The position numbers and the translations under genes are program-made. The notes under the pieces are model-generated. The model was not told where the DNA came from. It did no database searches and saw only the letters and a program-made list of their open reading frames with translations. Below, one piece after another: positions 17,166-25,082 of a DNA stretch of 64,000 nucleotides. This DNA is from Poriferisodalis sp965237655. Its GTDB lineage: Bacteria > Actinomycetota > Acidimicrobiia > Acidimicrobiales > Poriferisodalaceae. Position 1 is the first letter of the stretch. Each line of letters opens with the position of its first letter. Location: assembly GCF_965237655.1 (NCBI RefSeq), contig NZ_CBDEGB010000001.1, positions 558,001 to 622,000 on the forward strand. Direction: 5' to 3'.

Positions 17166-18190
17166 GTACAGACGACGGTTATTCGACACAGACGGATTCA
17201 GAGTCGCGCCGCGAACTAGCTGCTCGTGGCTGGCCCTCCTTCCAGTTGTCGTCCGGCCTGAGGAATAGGATACTGCCATTTGTGTCAGTACTTGTCCTCG
17301 TCATATTCTTCGGCGTACTCGAACCCCGATTCTTGACTATCTCGAATTTCACGATTGTTACGTCCCAAGCGGCTCCGTTATTGTTCATCACGTTGGGAGC
17401 CACGTTCGTTGTACTCATGGGCGGGATCGACCTGTCAGTTGGATCGGCGGCAACGTTAGCGTCGGCGCTCGCCGCGGTGTTGGTGCGCGACTACAATATT
17501 GGGTATTGGGCTATGCCTGTCGCGATCGCCGTCGGCATGACGACAGGTCTCTTCAACGGCCTGATAACGACCTATTTTCGGCTTCCATCCTTTCTGGTGA
17601 CGCTGGGTACTCTTTCGATCTTTGGCGGGCTTTCTTTACACCTGCTCCAAGGCCGCTCGGTCCCCGTTGGAAATCCGCCATTTAGACAACTAGCAATCGG
17701 CCAATTCATCCCCAATCTTCCAAATGCCGCGCTGTTCGCTCTAGCGTCATCGGCCGTACTAATCTTCGTTGGAAGCTGGACCAGATTTGGCCGGTACATA
17801 GCGGCTATAGGCGCGGGCGAGGCCGTGGCGACCGTATCCGGAATTCGCGTTCGACGATACAAGATCTACGCATTTACGGTCTCAGGTGCGTTTGCCGGCG
17901 TGGCTGGTGCATTCATCTTGGCGCGTCTTGGCTCAGGCTCACCTCAGGTTGGTGCGAACTTTCTCCTGGATAGCATTGCTGCCATCGTCGTTGGCGGAAC
18001 AGCGCTAAGCGGAGGAGTCGGTGGGGTCCACAGGACGCTTCTGGGTGTCGCGATAGTCAGCATTCTCAGCAACGGCCTGGGTATCATGGGCGTCAGTTCG
18101 TTTACTCGAATGATGATCGTCGGATTTGTGGTGATTTTGGCGGTCGCTACGACGATCGACCGCGAGCGGATGATGAATGTTGTCAAGTAG
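17162..18190 (+). CDS. RbsC-type ABC transporter permease
   Basis: 342 residues, starting at TTG 17162 within the stop of the ATPase gene. Eight to ten hydrophobic segments and the family motifs GATFVVLMGGIDLSVGS and AAIVVGGTALSGGVGG place it in the BPD_transp_2 (RbsC/AraH) permeases, which form a homodimer with the double ATPase. With 14089 and 15579 it completes one importer. A short inverted repeat follows the stop, and the next gene starts 94 bases on. Confidence 0.88.
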   Translation: MSTDDGYSTQTDSESRRELAARGWPSFQLSSGLRNRILPFVSVLVLVIFFGVLEPRFLTISNFTIVTSQAAPLLFITLGATFVVLMGGIDLSVGSAATLASALAAVLVRDYNIGYWAMPVAIAVGMTTGLFNGLITTYFRLPSFLVTLGTLSIFGGLSLHLLQGRSVPVGNPPFRQLAIGQFIPNLPNAALFALASSAVLIFVGSWTRFGRYIAAIGAGEAVATVSGIRVRRYKIYAFTVSGAFAGVAGAFILARLGSGSPQVGANFLLDSIAAIVVGGTALSGGVGGVHRTLLGVAIVSILSNGLGIMGVSSFTRMMIVGFVVILAVATTIDRERMMNVVK

Positions 18191-18193
18191 ATT

Positions 18194-18219
18194 TGGCCAG
18201 TCATTGCGCGGCCTGGCCA
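18194..18219 (+). terminator. Short inverted repeat after the transporter operon
   Basis: TGGCCAG and CTGGCCA pair across a 12-base loop just after the permease stop codon. No T-run follows, so termination is only a possibility; it may be an operator for the monooxygenase genes. Confidence 0.3.
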
Positions 18220-18283
18220 CGTTGTGGGCGCGAGATAGACTGCGCAAGATTGTAACTGGCAGTGGTATGTGTGCGAGAAGATC

Positions 18284-19495
18284 ATGGCAAAACGAGTAGA
18301 ACAAATTAGGGGTCCTTTTGATCCGCAGGGGCAGCCTAAATTCGAAAGTCAGAATTCTGTCTACCTGGGAGTTTTTGCATGGAACCTTGCAGGCGGCGGA
18401 GCCCCGACGATCGCTGTGATGGAAGATCCAGAGAGGCGCCGTGACTATTGGCAATGGCCTGCCGCATCCCATTTGATCAAAGAGGCGGACCGAATCGGCT
18501 GTGAGTTCCAGGTGCCGTTCGGGCGTTGGCTCGGTCATGGCGGTATCACCGAGTACAACGAGAACACCCTCGACTTCCTCACCGTGGCGGCTGGACTCGC
18601 CCCGCTGACCTCGAACATCCTCCTGCCGTCGACAGCGCACATCGGGTATCAGCATCACCCGGTGCAGTTCGCCAAGTGGGGAGCGGCCATCGATCACATG
18701 TCCGATGGTCGATGGGGTCTCAACATCGTCGCCGGCTGGATTCGCGACGAAGTCGAGATGTTCGGCGAGACGTTCATGGACCACGATCTCCGGTACGACG
18801 TGTGCGACGAATTCGTCACGTTCATGAAGCACTGTTGGTACGCGGACGAGCCGTTCGACTTCGAGGGCGACTACTTCACCGGCAAGGACATCTGGGTCAC
18901 GCCAAAGCCCAGCCGTAAGCCCCGGCCGGTCCTCGTCAACGCCGGCTACTCGCCGGCCGGCATGGATTTCGCTACGAAGCACTGCGATTGGCTCTTCGCA
19001 GCCAACCCGAGCGGGGATCCGCAAGACCTCGGTGACGTGGCCAACCGGGCCAAGGAGCAAGCGGAGAAGTACAACCGCCAGGTCCGAGTGATGAGCTTCT
19101 GCTACTGCATCTGGGAGGAGACCGACGAGAAGGCCGAGACCCTTCTCGCCGAGCAGCAGGGAATGATGGACGAGCTGGCGACGAGCTGGCACCTGTACCG
19201 CGGGCTCGACCAGCCGGGCACCAAGACAGGCGCATCGTTCTCACTGCCACTCGGCGGCGAGACGGCGACGCTCAAGCAGGCCGTCGGCGCCGAGAACTTC
19301 GTCCGCTACGGACTCGGCATCGCCGGCCGTCAAATCGTCGGCGGCTACGACTCGGTCGCGGAGCACATCCGGATGCTCCACACCGACTACGGACAGGAGG
19401 GTCAGCTCTTCTGCTGGCTCGATCCACTGCGAGGGATCCACCAGCTGGAGGACCACATCATCCCCCGGCTTCGCAAGATGGGGCTACGCAAGTGA
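18284..19495 (+). CDS. LLM-class flavin-dependent monooxygenase 1
   Basis: 403 residues from ATG 18284, with GAGAAG upstream; a GTG at 18269 is an alternative start. TIM-barrel features of bacterial luciferase-like enzymes are visible: EADRIGCEFQVPFGRW, the SDGRWGLNIVAGW loop that lies against the flavin, FDFEGDYF, and PRPVLVNAGYSPAGMDFATKHCDWLF. The enzymes use reduced FMN from a separate reductase and oxygen to hydroxylate or open their substrate; no reductase gene is in the island. It is a close relative of the next gene and overlaps it by four bases. Members with this size and loop pattern act on nitrogen heterocycles, sulfonates or chelators; which of these applies here is unknown. Confidence 0.85.
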   Translation: MAKRVEQIRGPFDPQGQPKFESQNSVYLGVFAWNLAGGGAPTIAVMEDPERRRDYWQWPAASHLIKEADRIGCEFQVPFGRWLGHGGITEYNENTLDFLTVAAGLAPLTSNILLPSTAHIGYQHHPVQFAKWGAAIDHMSDGRWGLNIVAGWIRDEVEMFGETFMDHDLRYDVCDEFVTFMKHCWYADEPFDFEGDYFTGKDIWVTPKPSRKPRPVLVNAGYSPAGMDFATKHCDWLFAANPSGDPQDLGDVANRAKEQAEKYNRQVRVMSFCYCIWEETDEKAETLLAEQQGMMDELATSWHLYRGLDQPGTKTGASFSLPLGGETATLKQAVGAENFVRYGLGIAGRQIVGGYDSVAEHIRMLHTDYGQEGQLFCWLDPLRGIHQLEDHIIPRLRKMGLRK

Positions 19496-20814
19496 CATCG
19501 GAAACGACAGAGACGCGTTCGCCCGAGGGCGCGGAGCAACCGGAAGAGGAGATCACCCAGACCGTCGCGCTCCAGACGCTGCAGCCGCAGCGAAAATTCC
19601 ATCAGAAAGTGGCTATCACCCGAGGCCCCTTCGATCCAGGCGGTCAGCCCGACCTCGAGAGCCCGCATCGCCTCTTGGTGGGTCTCTGGGGCTGGAACGC
19701 GTCCTGCGGAACCGTGGCGTCGAGGGCGGTCCTCGAGGACCGCGACCGCTTCCGGGACTACTGGCAATGGCCCCGGGCCTCGGCGCTGGTGGAGTCGGCG
19801 GACCGCGCCGGTTTCGATTTCGAGCTCCCATTCGAGCGGCGCTTCGGATACGCCGGCGAGATCGGCTTCCACGAGGACAGCCTCGACTCATTGACGACCG
19901 CCCCGGCACTGGCCCAGGTGACCGAGAACCTGACGCTCTTCTCGTCGATCCACATGAACGAGCATGCCCATCCGCTGCACATCGCCAGATTCGGCGGCAA
20001 CTTCGACCACGTGTCGAACGGACGCTGGGGCCTGAACATCGTTCCCGGTTGGAGTCGTCGTGATGCCGAGGTGTTCGGCCTGGACACCGACTACAGCCTC
20101 CGGTACGAGATCGCCGACGAGTTCGTCACCTTGATGAAGCACTGGTGGTCCCTGACGACGCCGTTCGAGTTCGAAGGCGAATACTTCAAGTCCACCCGTG
20201 TCGGAATGGTCGGCCCCAGGCCGACGCGTCAACCGCGACCGATCCTGATCTGTGGCGATGCATCCGAAGGCGCCGTGGACTTCGCAGCGAAGCACTGCGA
20301 TTGGCTCCTCTGCAACGCCTCCGAAGACGACTTGAGTCTGCTGGCCGAGCACGTCGAACGCACGAGGGTCTACGCCGCGCACAACTACGGCCGGCGACTC
20401 AAGATGCTCGTCCAGGTGTTCGTGACGATGGCAGAGACCGCGGAGTCGGCGCAGGCGGAGTACGACGAGCTCGTCGCGGCGATCGACTCGACTGCGGCAG
20501 ACAACATCGTGAGGGAGGCGTTGGAGCAGCCCGGAGAGGCGGAAGGACTTCTGGACACCGCCATCGCCGATCGGCTCGGCGACGCTTCGCTCGAGGAGCT
20601 CGTCGGTACGGCGAACTACCGAAAGCTGGCCATCGGGTTCGGCGGGATCCACCTCATGGGCAGCTTCGACGACGTCGCCGAGCAGTTGCGAGACCTCGCC
20701 GACGACCACATGCAGGACGCGGTTGCGTTGTCGTTCCTCGACCCCATGAAGGGAGTCCACGAGGTCGAAGACGAGCTCATGCCGCGGCTCAAGAAGATGG
20801 GCCTTCGCGCCTAG
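19492..20814 (+). CDS. LLM-class flavin-dependent monooxygenase 2
   Basis: 440 residues from GTG 19492, translationally coupled to the preceding paralogue (GTGA overlap). After a unique acidic N-terminus of about 40 residues the sequence follows monooxygenase 1 closely: RGPFDPGGQPDLES, DYWQWPRASALVESADRAGFDFELPF, SNGRWGLNIVPGWSRRDAEVFG and FAAKHCDWLL. The paired paralogues may be two subunits or two enzymes acting in sequence. The GC content is higher in 18.5-21.9 kb than in the genes on either side, so the monooxygenase block may have a different history from the transporter genes. Confidence 0.85.
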   Translation: MTSETTETRSPEGAEQPEEEITQTVALQTLQPQRKFHQKVAITRGPFDPGGQPDLESPHRLLVGLWGWNASCGTVASRAVLEDRDRFRDYWQWPRASALVESADRAGFDFELPFERRFGYAGEIGFHEDSLDSLTTAPALAQVTENLTLFSSIHMNEHAHPLHIARFGGNFDHVSNGRWGLNIVPGWSRRDAEVFGLDTDYSLRYEIADEFVTLMKHWWSLTTPFEFEGEYFKSTRVGMVGPRPTRQPRPILICGDASEGAVDFAAKHCDWLLCNASEDDLSLLAEHVERTRVYAAHNYGRRLKMLVQVFVTMAETAESAQAEYDELVAAIDSTAADNIVREALEQPGEAEGLLDTAIADRLGDASLEELVGTANYRKLAIGFGGIHLMGSFDDVAEQLRDLADDHMQDAVALSFLDPMKGVHEVEDELMPRLKKMGLRA

Positions 20815-20849
20815 GCCGTTCCGAACGCAGACCGAAAGGAAAGACAACC

Positions 20850-22055
20850 ATGAGTCGAGAATCGACATTGACCAAGACGGCAGTGAGAAAGAGGAACAAG
20901 TTCGTCGAGTCAATGCGCCTCGGGTTCTTCCATCCGACCGGGTGCCTCCACACCACGTCCAAACGTGTCGCCGACGCGAACCCCGACTGGCTCGACGTCG
21001 AGATGCACAAGCGACTCGCGAGTCTCGTCGAGGAAGTTGGATTCGACTACATCTTCATGCTCGACTTCCCGATCCCGTACGGGCCGGAGAGCACGCGGGC
21101 CAAACACATGGATCCGCTGCTGCAGCCGATAATGCTCGCCCCGTACCTGTTCGCCGCGACGAAGCGCATCGGCGTGGTGACGACCATCTACACCACGACG
21201 TACCTACCGGCGGCTATCGCCCGTTTCGGAGCAAATCTGGACGTGCTCAGCGGTGGGCGCTGGGGGTGGAACGTCGTCACCGGTATCCCACCCAGAGGCG
21301 AGTACACCGGTGAGGTCTTCGGCGTGGACTTCCCGTCTCACCAGGATCGCTATGACGCAGCCGATGAGCTGATCACGATCGTCAAGGCGCTATGGACCTC
21401 CGATGAGCCGATCGACTTCGAGGGGGAGTTCCATCGATCGAAGGGCAAGATCGTCGGTCCGAAGCCCTTGCAGGAGCCGTGGCCCCTGATCGTCCAGGCC
21501 GGCGGGTCACCGCGCGGTCGGGAGTTCGCGGCGAAACACACGGACTACAACTTCATGATCGCGATGGATCCGGAGACGGGCGCCGAGCTCCTCGCAGATA
21601 CGCGGGCGCGGGCCGTGCAGCACGGACGGCAGGAGGACGACGTCGTCTCGCAGTTCGCCATCCTGATCTTCATGCGAGACACCGACGAAGAGGCGAGGGA
21701 GTTCTATCGGTCGGTCGTCGACTCACTCGATTGGGGCGCGGTCGCGGAGTACTACGACGCCGCAGCCGACCCGGGAGGCGTGAAGGAGACCGCCGACATG
21801 TATGCCGGACTCTCCAGGAAGGAGATCCTCGAGCACTGGGGAATCGGTCAGGGCCTGTTCCGTCTCGTCGGGAGCCCGGAGACCATCGCCGAGGGCCTGC
21901 TGAAGATGTATCAGGTCGGCTGTCTTAATGGCTTCGCGCTGTCCTTTCCGATTTGGTCAGAACACGCGATTCGCGACTTTGCGGAGAAAGTACTGCCGAT
22001 CCTCAAGGCGGAGGGCGTTTGGATTCCGCCTTGGGAAAGAGACTGGTGTTGGTGA
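20850..22055 (+). CDS. LLM-class flavin-dependent monooxygenase 3
   Basis: 401 residues from ATG 20850, with AAAGGAAAG upstream. Family motifs: LVEEVGFDYIFMLDFPIPYG, LSGGRWGWNVVTGIPPRGEYTG, and PLIVQAGGSPRGREFAAKHTDY. It is a more distant relative of the two upstream proteins and closer in pattern to the nitrilotriacetate/dibenzothiophene type (NtaA, SnaA, SoxA). It has its own ribosome binding site 35 bases after the previous stop, so it is probably in the same transcript. Three LLM enzymes in a row suggest stepwise oxidation of one substrate. Confidence 0.85.
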   Translation: MSRESTLTKTAVRKRNKFVESMRLGFFHPTGCLHTTSKRVADANPDWLDVEMHKRLASLVEEVGFDYIFMLDFPIPYGPESTRAKHMDPLLQPIMLAPYLFAATKRIGVVTTIYTTTYLPAAIARFGANLDVLSGGRWGWNVVTGIPPRGEYTGEVFGVDFPSHQDRYDAADELITIVKALWTSDEPIDFEGEFHRSKGKIVGPKPLQEPWPLIVQAGGSPRGREFAAKHTDYNFMIAMDPETGAELLADTRARAVQHGRQEDDVVSQFAILIFMRDTDEEAREFYRSVVDSLDWGAVAEYYDAAADPGGVKETADMYAGLSRKEILEHWGIGQGLFRLVGSPETIAEGLLKMYQVGCLNGFALSFPIWSEHAIRDFAEKVLPILKAEGVWIPPWERDWCW

Positions 22056-22143
22056 AGGTTGTCTAGGTTGCAGGTGGAGCCGGGTCTGGTAATGGTTGCG
22101 GTCCACTTTAGTCCATATGTAGATCGACTGGAGGAGTGAGGAT

Positions 22144-22314
22144 TTGAAGCAGAAGTCACATACTCATGGATGTCCTTCGTGTGAGAAGGTGTACGAGTGC
22201 ACGGAAGGTGGTTGGCACGCAATCGATTATCGCTGGTTCATTCGTTGTGAGGAGTGTCTGGCGAAGGAAGAAGGTCGAATTGCGGCATCGACTTCCCAGG
22301 GAGACGACGCCTAG
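22144..22314 (+). CDS. 56-residue zinc-ribbon-like protein
   Basis: A small gene starting at TTG 22144 with GGAGGAG nine bases upstream. The protein has HGCPSCEKVYEC near residues 8-19 and RCEECLAKEEG near residues 34-44: two CxxC pairs 20 residues apart, the spacing of a single zinc ribbon. The segment between is rich in aromatic residues (WHAIDYRWFIRC), and the tail is acidic. It lies between the monooxygenases and the crotonase, 23 bases before the next start, so it is expected in the same operon. I do not recognise the family. It could be a metal-binding accessory factor for an oxygenase or a small regulator. Confidence 0.65.
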   Translation: MKQKSHTHGCPSCEKVYECTEGGWHAIDYRWFIRCEECLAKEEGRIAASTSQGDDA

Positions 22315-22337
22315 CATGAACCACGCATAGGAGCCCG

Positions 22338-23153
22338 ATGAAGTTGGATAACGTATTGGTCAGCGTCGATGATCACGTTGCCTCGATAACGCTGAACCGT
22401 CCCGACAAGCGTAACTCGATCCGCCCCGAGCTGGTTGCCGATCTCTTCACAGCGCTCGACTGGCTCGAGAGCCAGGTGGAGGTTCGCTGCCTCGTGATAG
22501 ATGCTGTAGGCCCGGCGTTCTGCGCTGGTGCCGATTTGAAGGATTTCTCGGAGGAGTGGGTCGAGCGAGCGGCCCGACCTTCTGGCGAAGCGATTCGGGG
22601 TCTGTTGGAAATGATGACAGCCCTTTCGGACCTCGTACACAGGCTGCGCGGGATCTCTTACCCAGTAATAGCAGCTGTGAACGGGCCAGCAATGGGTGGA
22701 GGATGCAATTTAGCGCTAGCATGCGACATCCGCCTAGCAACACCGAGCGCGCGCTTCGCCTCGAGCTTCGTGAAGATCGGGCTGAGTTCTGCCGCAATGG
22801 GTGGCACATACCTGTTACCGAGGGCGATCGGTGAAGGTCGGGCTCTTGAGCTGCTTCTGACCGGGCGCGACGTCACCGCTGAGGAGGCCGACCGCATCGG
22901 CCTCGTCAACAGGGTCGTGCCGGACGAGGATCTCGCGGACGAGGTGCGCAGCCTGGCGGCCGAGTGTGCCGCTCTGCCGCCGCTTGCCCTTGCTGCAACG
23001 AAGAGGGCCACAAGACTGAACGCGACTGCCACGTTGGAGCAGACGCTCGCGTTGGAAGCGCAGTTGCAAGCCCCCTTGTTTCTCTCGTCGGATCACCAAG
23101 AGGGGATGCTCGCGTTCCTTGAAAAGCGTCGGCCAGCATTCGAAGGTCGATAG
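22338..23153 (+). CDS. Enoyl-CoA hydratase/isomerase (crotonase) family protein
   Basis: 271 residues from ATG 22338 with AGGAG upstream. The oxyanion hole is intact: FCAGADLKDF and AMGGGCNLALACDIRLA. The two catalytic Glu positions of classical enoyl-CoA hydratase (GGGCE and PE) are Asn and Phe here (GGGCN, SSFVKIGLSS), so plain hydration is unlikely; isomerase, hydrolase, dehalogenase or decarboxylase activity is possible within the superfamily. The C-terminal helix region (LTGRDVTAEEADRIGLVNRVV) is standard. It sits between the zinc-ribbon gene and a CoA-transferase, as expected for a CoA-thioester pathway. Confidence 0.85.
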   Translation: MKLDNVLVSVDDHVASITLNRPDKRNSIRPELVADLFTALDWLESQVEVRCLVIDAVGPAFCAGADLKDFSEEWVERAARPSGEAIRGLLEMMTALSDLVHRLRGISYPVIAAVNGPAMGGGCNLALACDIRLATPSARFASSFVKIGLSSAAMGGTYLLPRAIGEGRALELLLTGRDVTAEEADRIGLVNRVVPDEDLADEVRSLAAECAALPPLALAATKRATRLNATATLEQTLALEAQLQAPLFLSSDHQEGMLAFLEKRRPAFEGR

Positions 23154-23179
23154 CCGGGCAGGACGTCGGGAGGCTACAC

Positions 23180-24385
23180 ATGCAGGAAGACCGGCGGCTG
23201 CCATTGGAGGGTATTCGTGTCTTGGAGGTCGGTGAACTGATTGCGGGTCCCTTCGCATGTACTCTCCTGGGAGAATTTGGTGCGGAGGTGATAAAGATCG
23301 AGCGGCCGAAGAGGGGCGACCTTATTCGCCTTTTTGGACCCCAGACTGACGGAGAGTTCGTCTACTGGTCAATGCTTGCACGAAACAAGAAGTCGGTTGC
23401 GGTCGATCTGAGTAACACGGCAGGACGCGCGATTCTCGGAGATCTGATCAAGCAATCAGACGTTCTGATGGATAGTCTGCGCCCGGGGTTGTTCGATACC
23501 TGGGGCTTCGACGATGAGACGCTTCAATCTATGAACCCGCGCTTGATTACTCTGCATATATCGGGGTTCGGAAGAACCGGTCCGTATAGTTCGCGTCCGG
23601 GTTATGACCCGGTTGCCCAAGCAATCAGCGGTCTCAGTTACATGACGGGAGATCCAAGTGGGCCGCCAATGCGCGCAGGAGGCAGCATTCCGGTATGTGA
23701 TTTTACTACGAGTTTCCTGGGCGCTCTTGGCATATGCCTTGCCATCATAGAGCGCTTTTCCTCGGAGCGAGGACAGGTCATTGACGTCGCACTCTACGAC
23801 CTTGCATTCCGCGTACTGGCACCGCTGCTAACCCTGTACGACAGATCTGGAGAAGTATACGGACGTCACGGGAATCGCAGCCTTGGAGGTGCACCCACCG
23901 GCCATTTTCGCACCAAGGACGACAGGTGGTTGGCAATTTCAATACAGGGCGATGACCAGTTCGACCGATGCGCTCGAGCAATCGGTCGTGAGGATTGGAC
24001 TGAGAAACCGGAGTACCAGACGATCGACTCGCGCACCATACATCGAGAAGTCATTGATGGCGCGATGACTGATTGGGTTGCTGTTCGGACGGCAGAAGAT
24101 GTGGTGGATAAGTTGGAATCGAATGGACTAGTTTGCGGCGTAATATTGACGCCCGACGATGCGGCTCAGGACCCGCATCTGAAGAGTCGCAGCCTCCACC
24201 GCAGCGGCACGGACGGCTCACTTCTTCCGTGGCCGGTTCCGATGCTTTCCTGCACGCCTGGCCAGTCTGAGGGCCGAGCGCCCGATCTTGGGGAACAGAC
24301 TGCAGAGGTGCTGAAGCAGGTCCTCGGGTACACCGACGATCGTGTCGAGTCCCTCAGATCAGCAGGGGTCATTGAGATGCTCTAG
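23180..24385 (+). CDS. CaiB/BaiF family (class III) CoA-transferase
   Basis: 401 residues. Family features: GIRVLEVGELIAGPFACTLLGEFGAEVIKIE, NKKSVAVDLSNTAGR, the GYDPVAQAISGLSYMTGD segment whose Asp forms the acyl intermediate in this family, and AGGSIPVCDFTTSFLGALG. Class III enzymes move CoA between carboxylic acids and work as interlocked dimers. Here it probably activates the product of the oxygenase steps for the crotonase. It ends the island; the next recognisable sequence is an IS3 remnant about 120 bases on. Confidence 0.87.
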   Translation: MQEDRRLPLEGIRVLEVGELIAGPFACTLLGEFGAEVIKIERPKRGDLIRLFGPQTDGEFVYWSMLARNKKSVAVDLSNTAGRAILGDLIKQSDVLMDSLRPGLFDTWGFDDETLQSMNPRLITLHISGFGRTGPYSSRPGYDPVAQAISGLSYMTGDPSGPPMRAGGSIPVCDFTTSFLGALGICLAIIERFSSERGQVIDVALYDLAFRVLAPLLTLYDRSGEVYGRHGNRSLGGAPTGHFRTKDDRWLAISIQGDDQFDRCARAIGREDWTEKPEYQTIDSRTIHREVIDGAMTDWVAVRTAEDVVDKLESNGLVCGVILTPDDAAQDPHLKSRSLHRSGTDGSLLPWPVPMLSCTPGQSEGRAPDLGEQTAEVLKQVLGYTDDRVESLRSAGVIEML

Positions 24386-24507
24386 AAGCTGAGGTTGACC
24401 GTATGTGGCTGCGGTTATGTTGAAAAGCACGAGGTTCTGTTTTCGTGAGTACTGGCATGTACTGATTCACCCTGGGTGTTGCGCAGGCTCCCGAGATTGG
24501 AACAAGC

Positions 24508-24980
24508 ATGGGAGCTATGGATGCAGATGTGCGGCGTGCGGCGACGTCGCGGCGGTATTCGGCTGAGCAGAAGGAGCACGCGGTGCGGATGGTGCTGGCG
24601 CTGCGTGCGGAGCTGGACACCTCGGCGGGCACGGTCACGCGTGTGGCTCGTCAGCTCGGCTATGGGGTCGAGTCGGTCCGCAAGTGGGTGGCCCAGGCTG
24701 AGATCGACGCGGGTGCTCGGGCGGGACTTCACCGCGGACGCGCCGAACCGGCTGTGGGTCGCGGACCTCACCCATGCCCCCACCTGGTCGGGTGTCGCCT
24801 ATGTCTGCTTCATCACTGATGCGTTCAGCCGTCGCATCGTGGGCTGGCGGGTCGCTTCGAACATGCGCACCCAGATGGTGCTCGACGCACTCGCTCGTGA
24901 TCGTCTCTGCGCCCTACCCGGCAATCGCCCAACTGTCCGTCAGCGAGCATCTGGCAGAAGATTAGAGAAACTTCAACAAC
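24508..24980 (+). mobile_element. IS3-family remnant, right flank of the catabolic island
   Basis: From ATG 24508 the frame encodes an OrfA helix-turn-helix (SRRYSAEQKEHAVRMVLAL, VARQLGYGVESVRKWVAQAE). At about 24718, in another frame, it switches directly to the OrfB integrase core: DFTADAPNRLWVADLTHAPTW and AFSRRIVGWRVASNMRTQMVLDAL, with the first catalytic Asp. Everything between and the later DE residues are gone, so this is an internally deleted element. With 11400-11740 it brackets the island. Confidence 0.75.
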
Positions 24981-25008
24981 AAAAGGAGAAATCTGCCATT
25001 CGATAAAG

Positions 25009-25074
25009 AAGATTCTATAATCTTGTTTTCAAAATCTCCTAACGTCCATTTGTAAGAAGTAGATCGCATAATCT
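25009..25074. promoter_or_regulatory. AT-rich promoter region with two palindromic half-site pairs
   Basis: AAGATT and AATCTT (25009-25024) form an inverted repeat around CTAT; AGAT and ATCT (25061-25074) form a second, similar one 52 bases further, ending nine bases before the AlbA_2 gene. AT-rich in a GC-rich genome, so a promoter with autoregulatory sites is plausible. Confidence 0.4.
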
Positions 25075-25082
25075 TCTTCCAG

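Noticed and set aside
20145..20849. Upstream extension of monooxygenase 3 giving a 636-residue protein
   Set aside because: The extension is the shadow frame of monooxygenase 2. A ribosome binding site precedes ATG 20850, where family similarity starts.
11400..24980. A functional composite IS3 transposon
   Set aside because: Both IS3 pieces lack most of the transposase genes and no inverted repeats could be matched, so mobility today is not supported; only the flanking position is reported.
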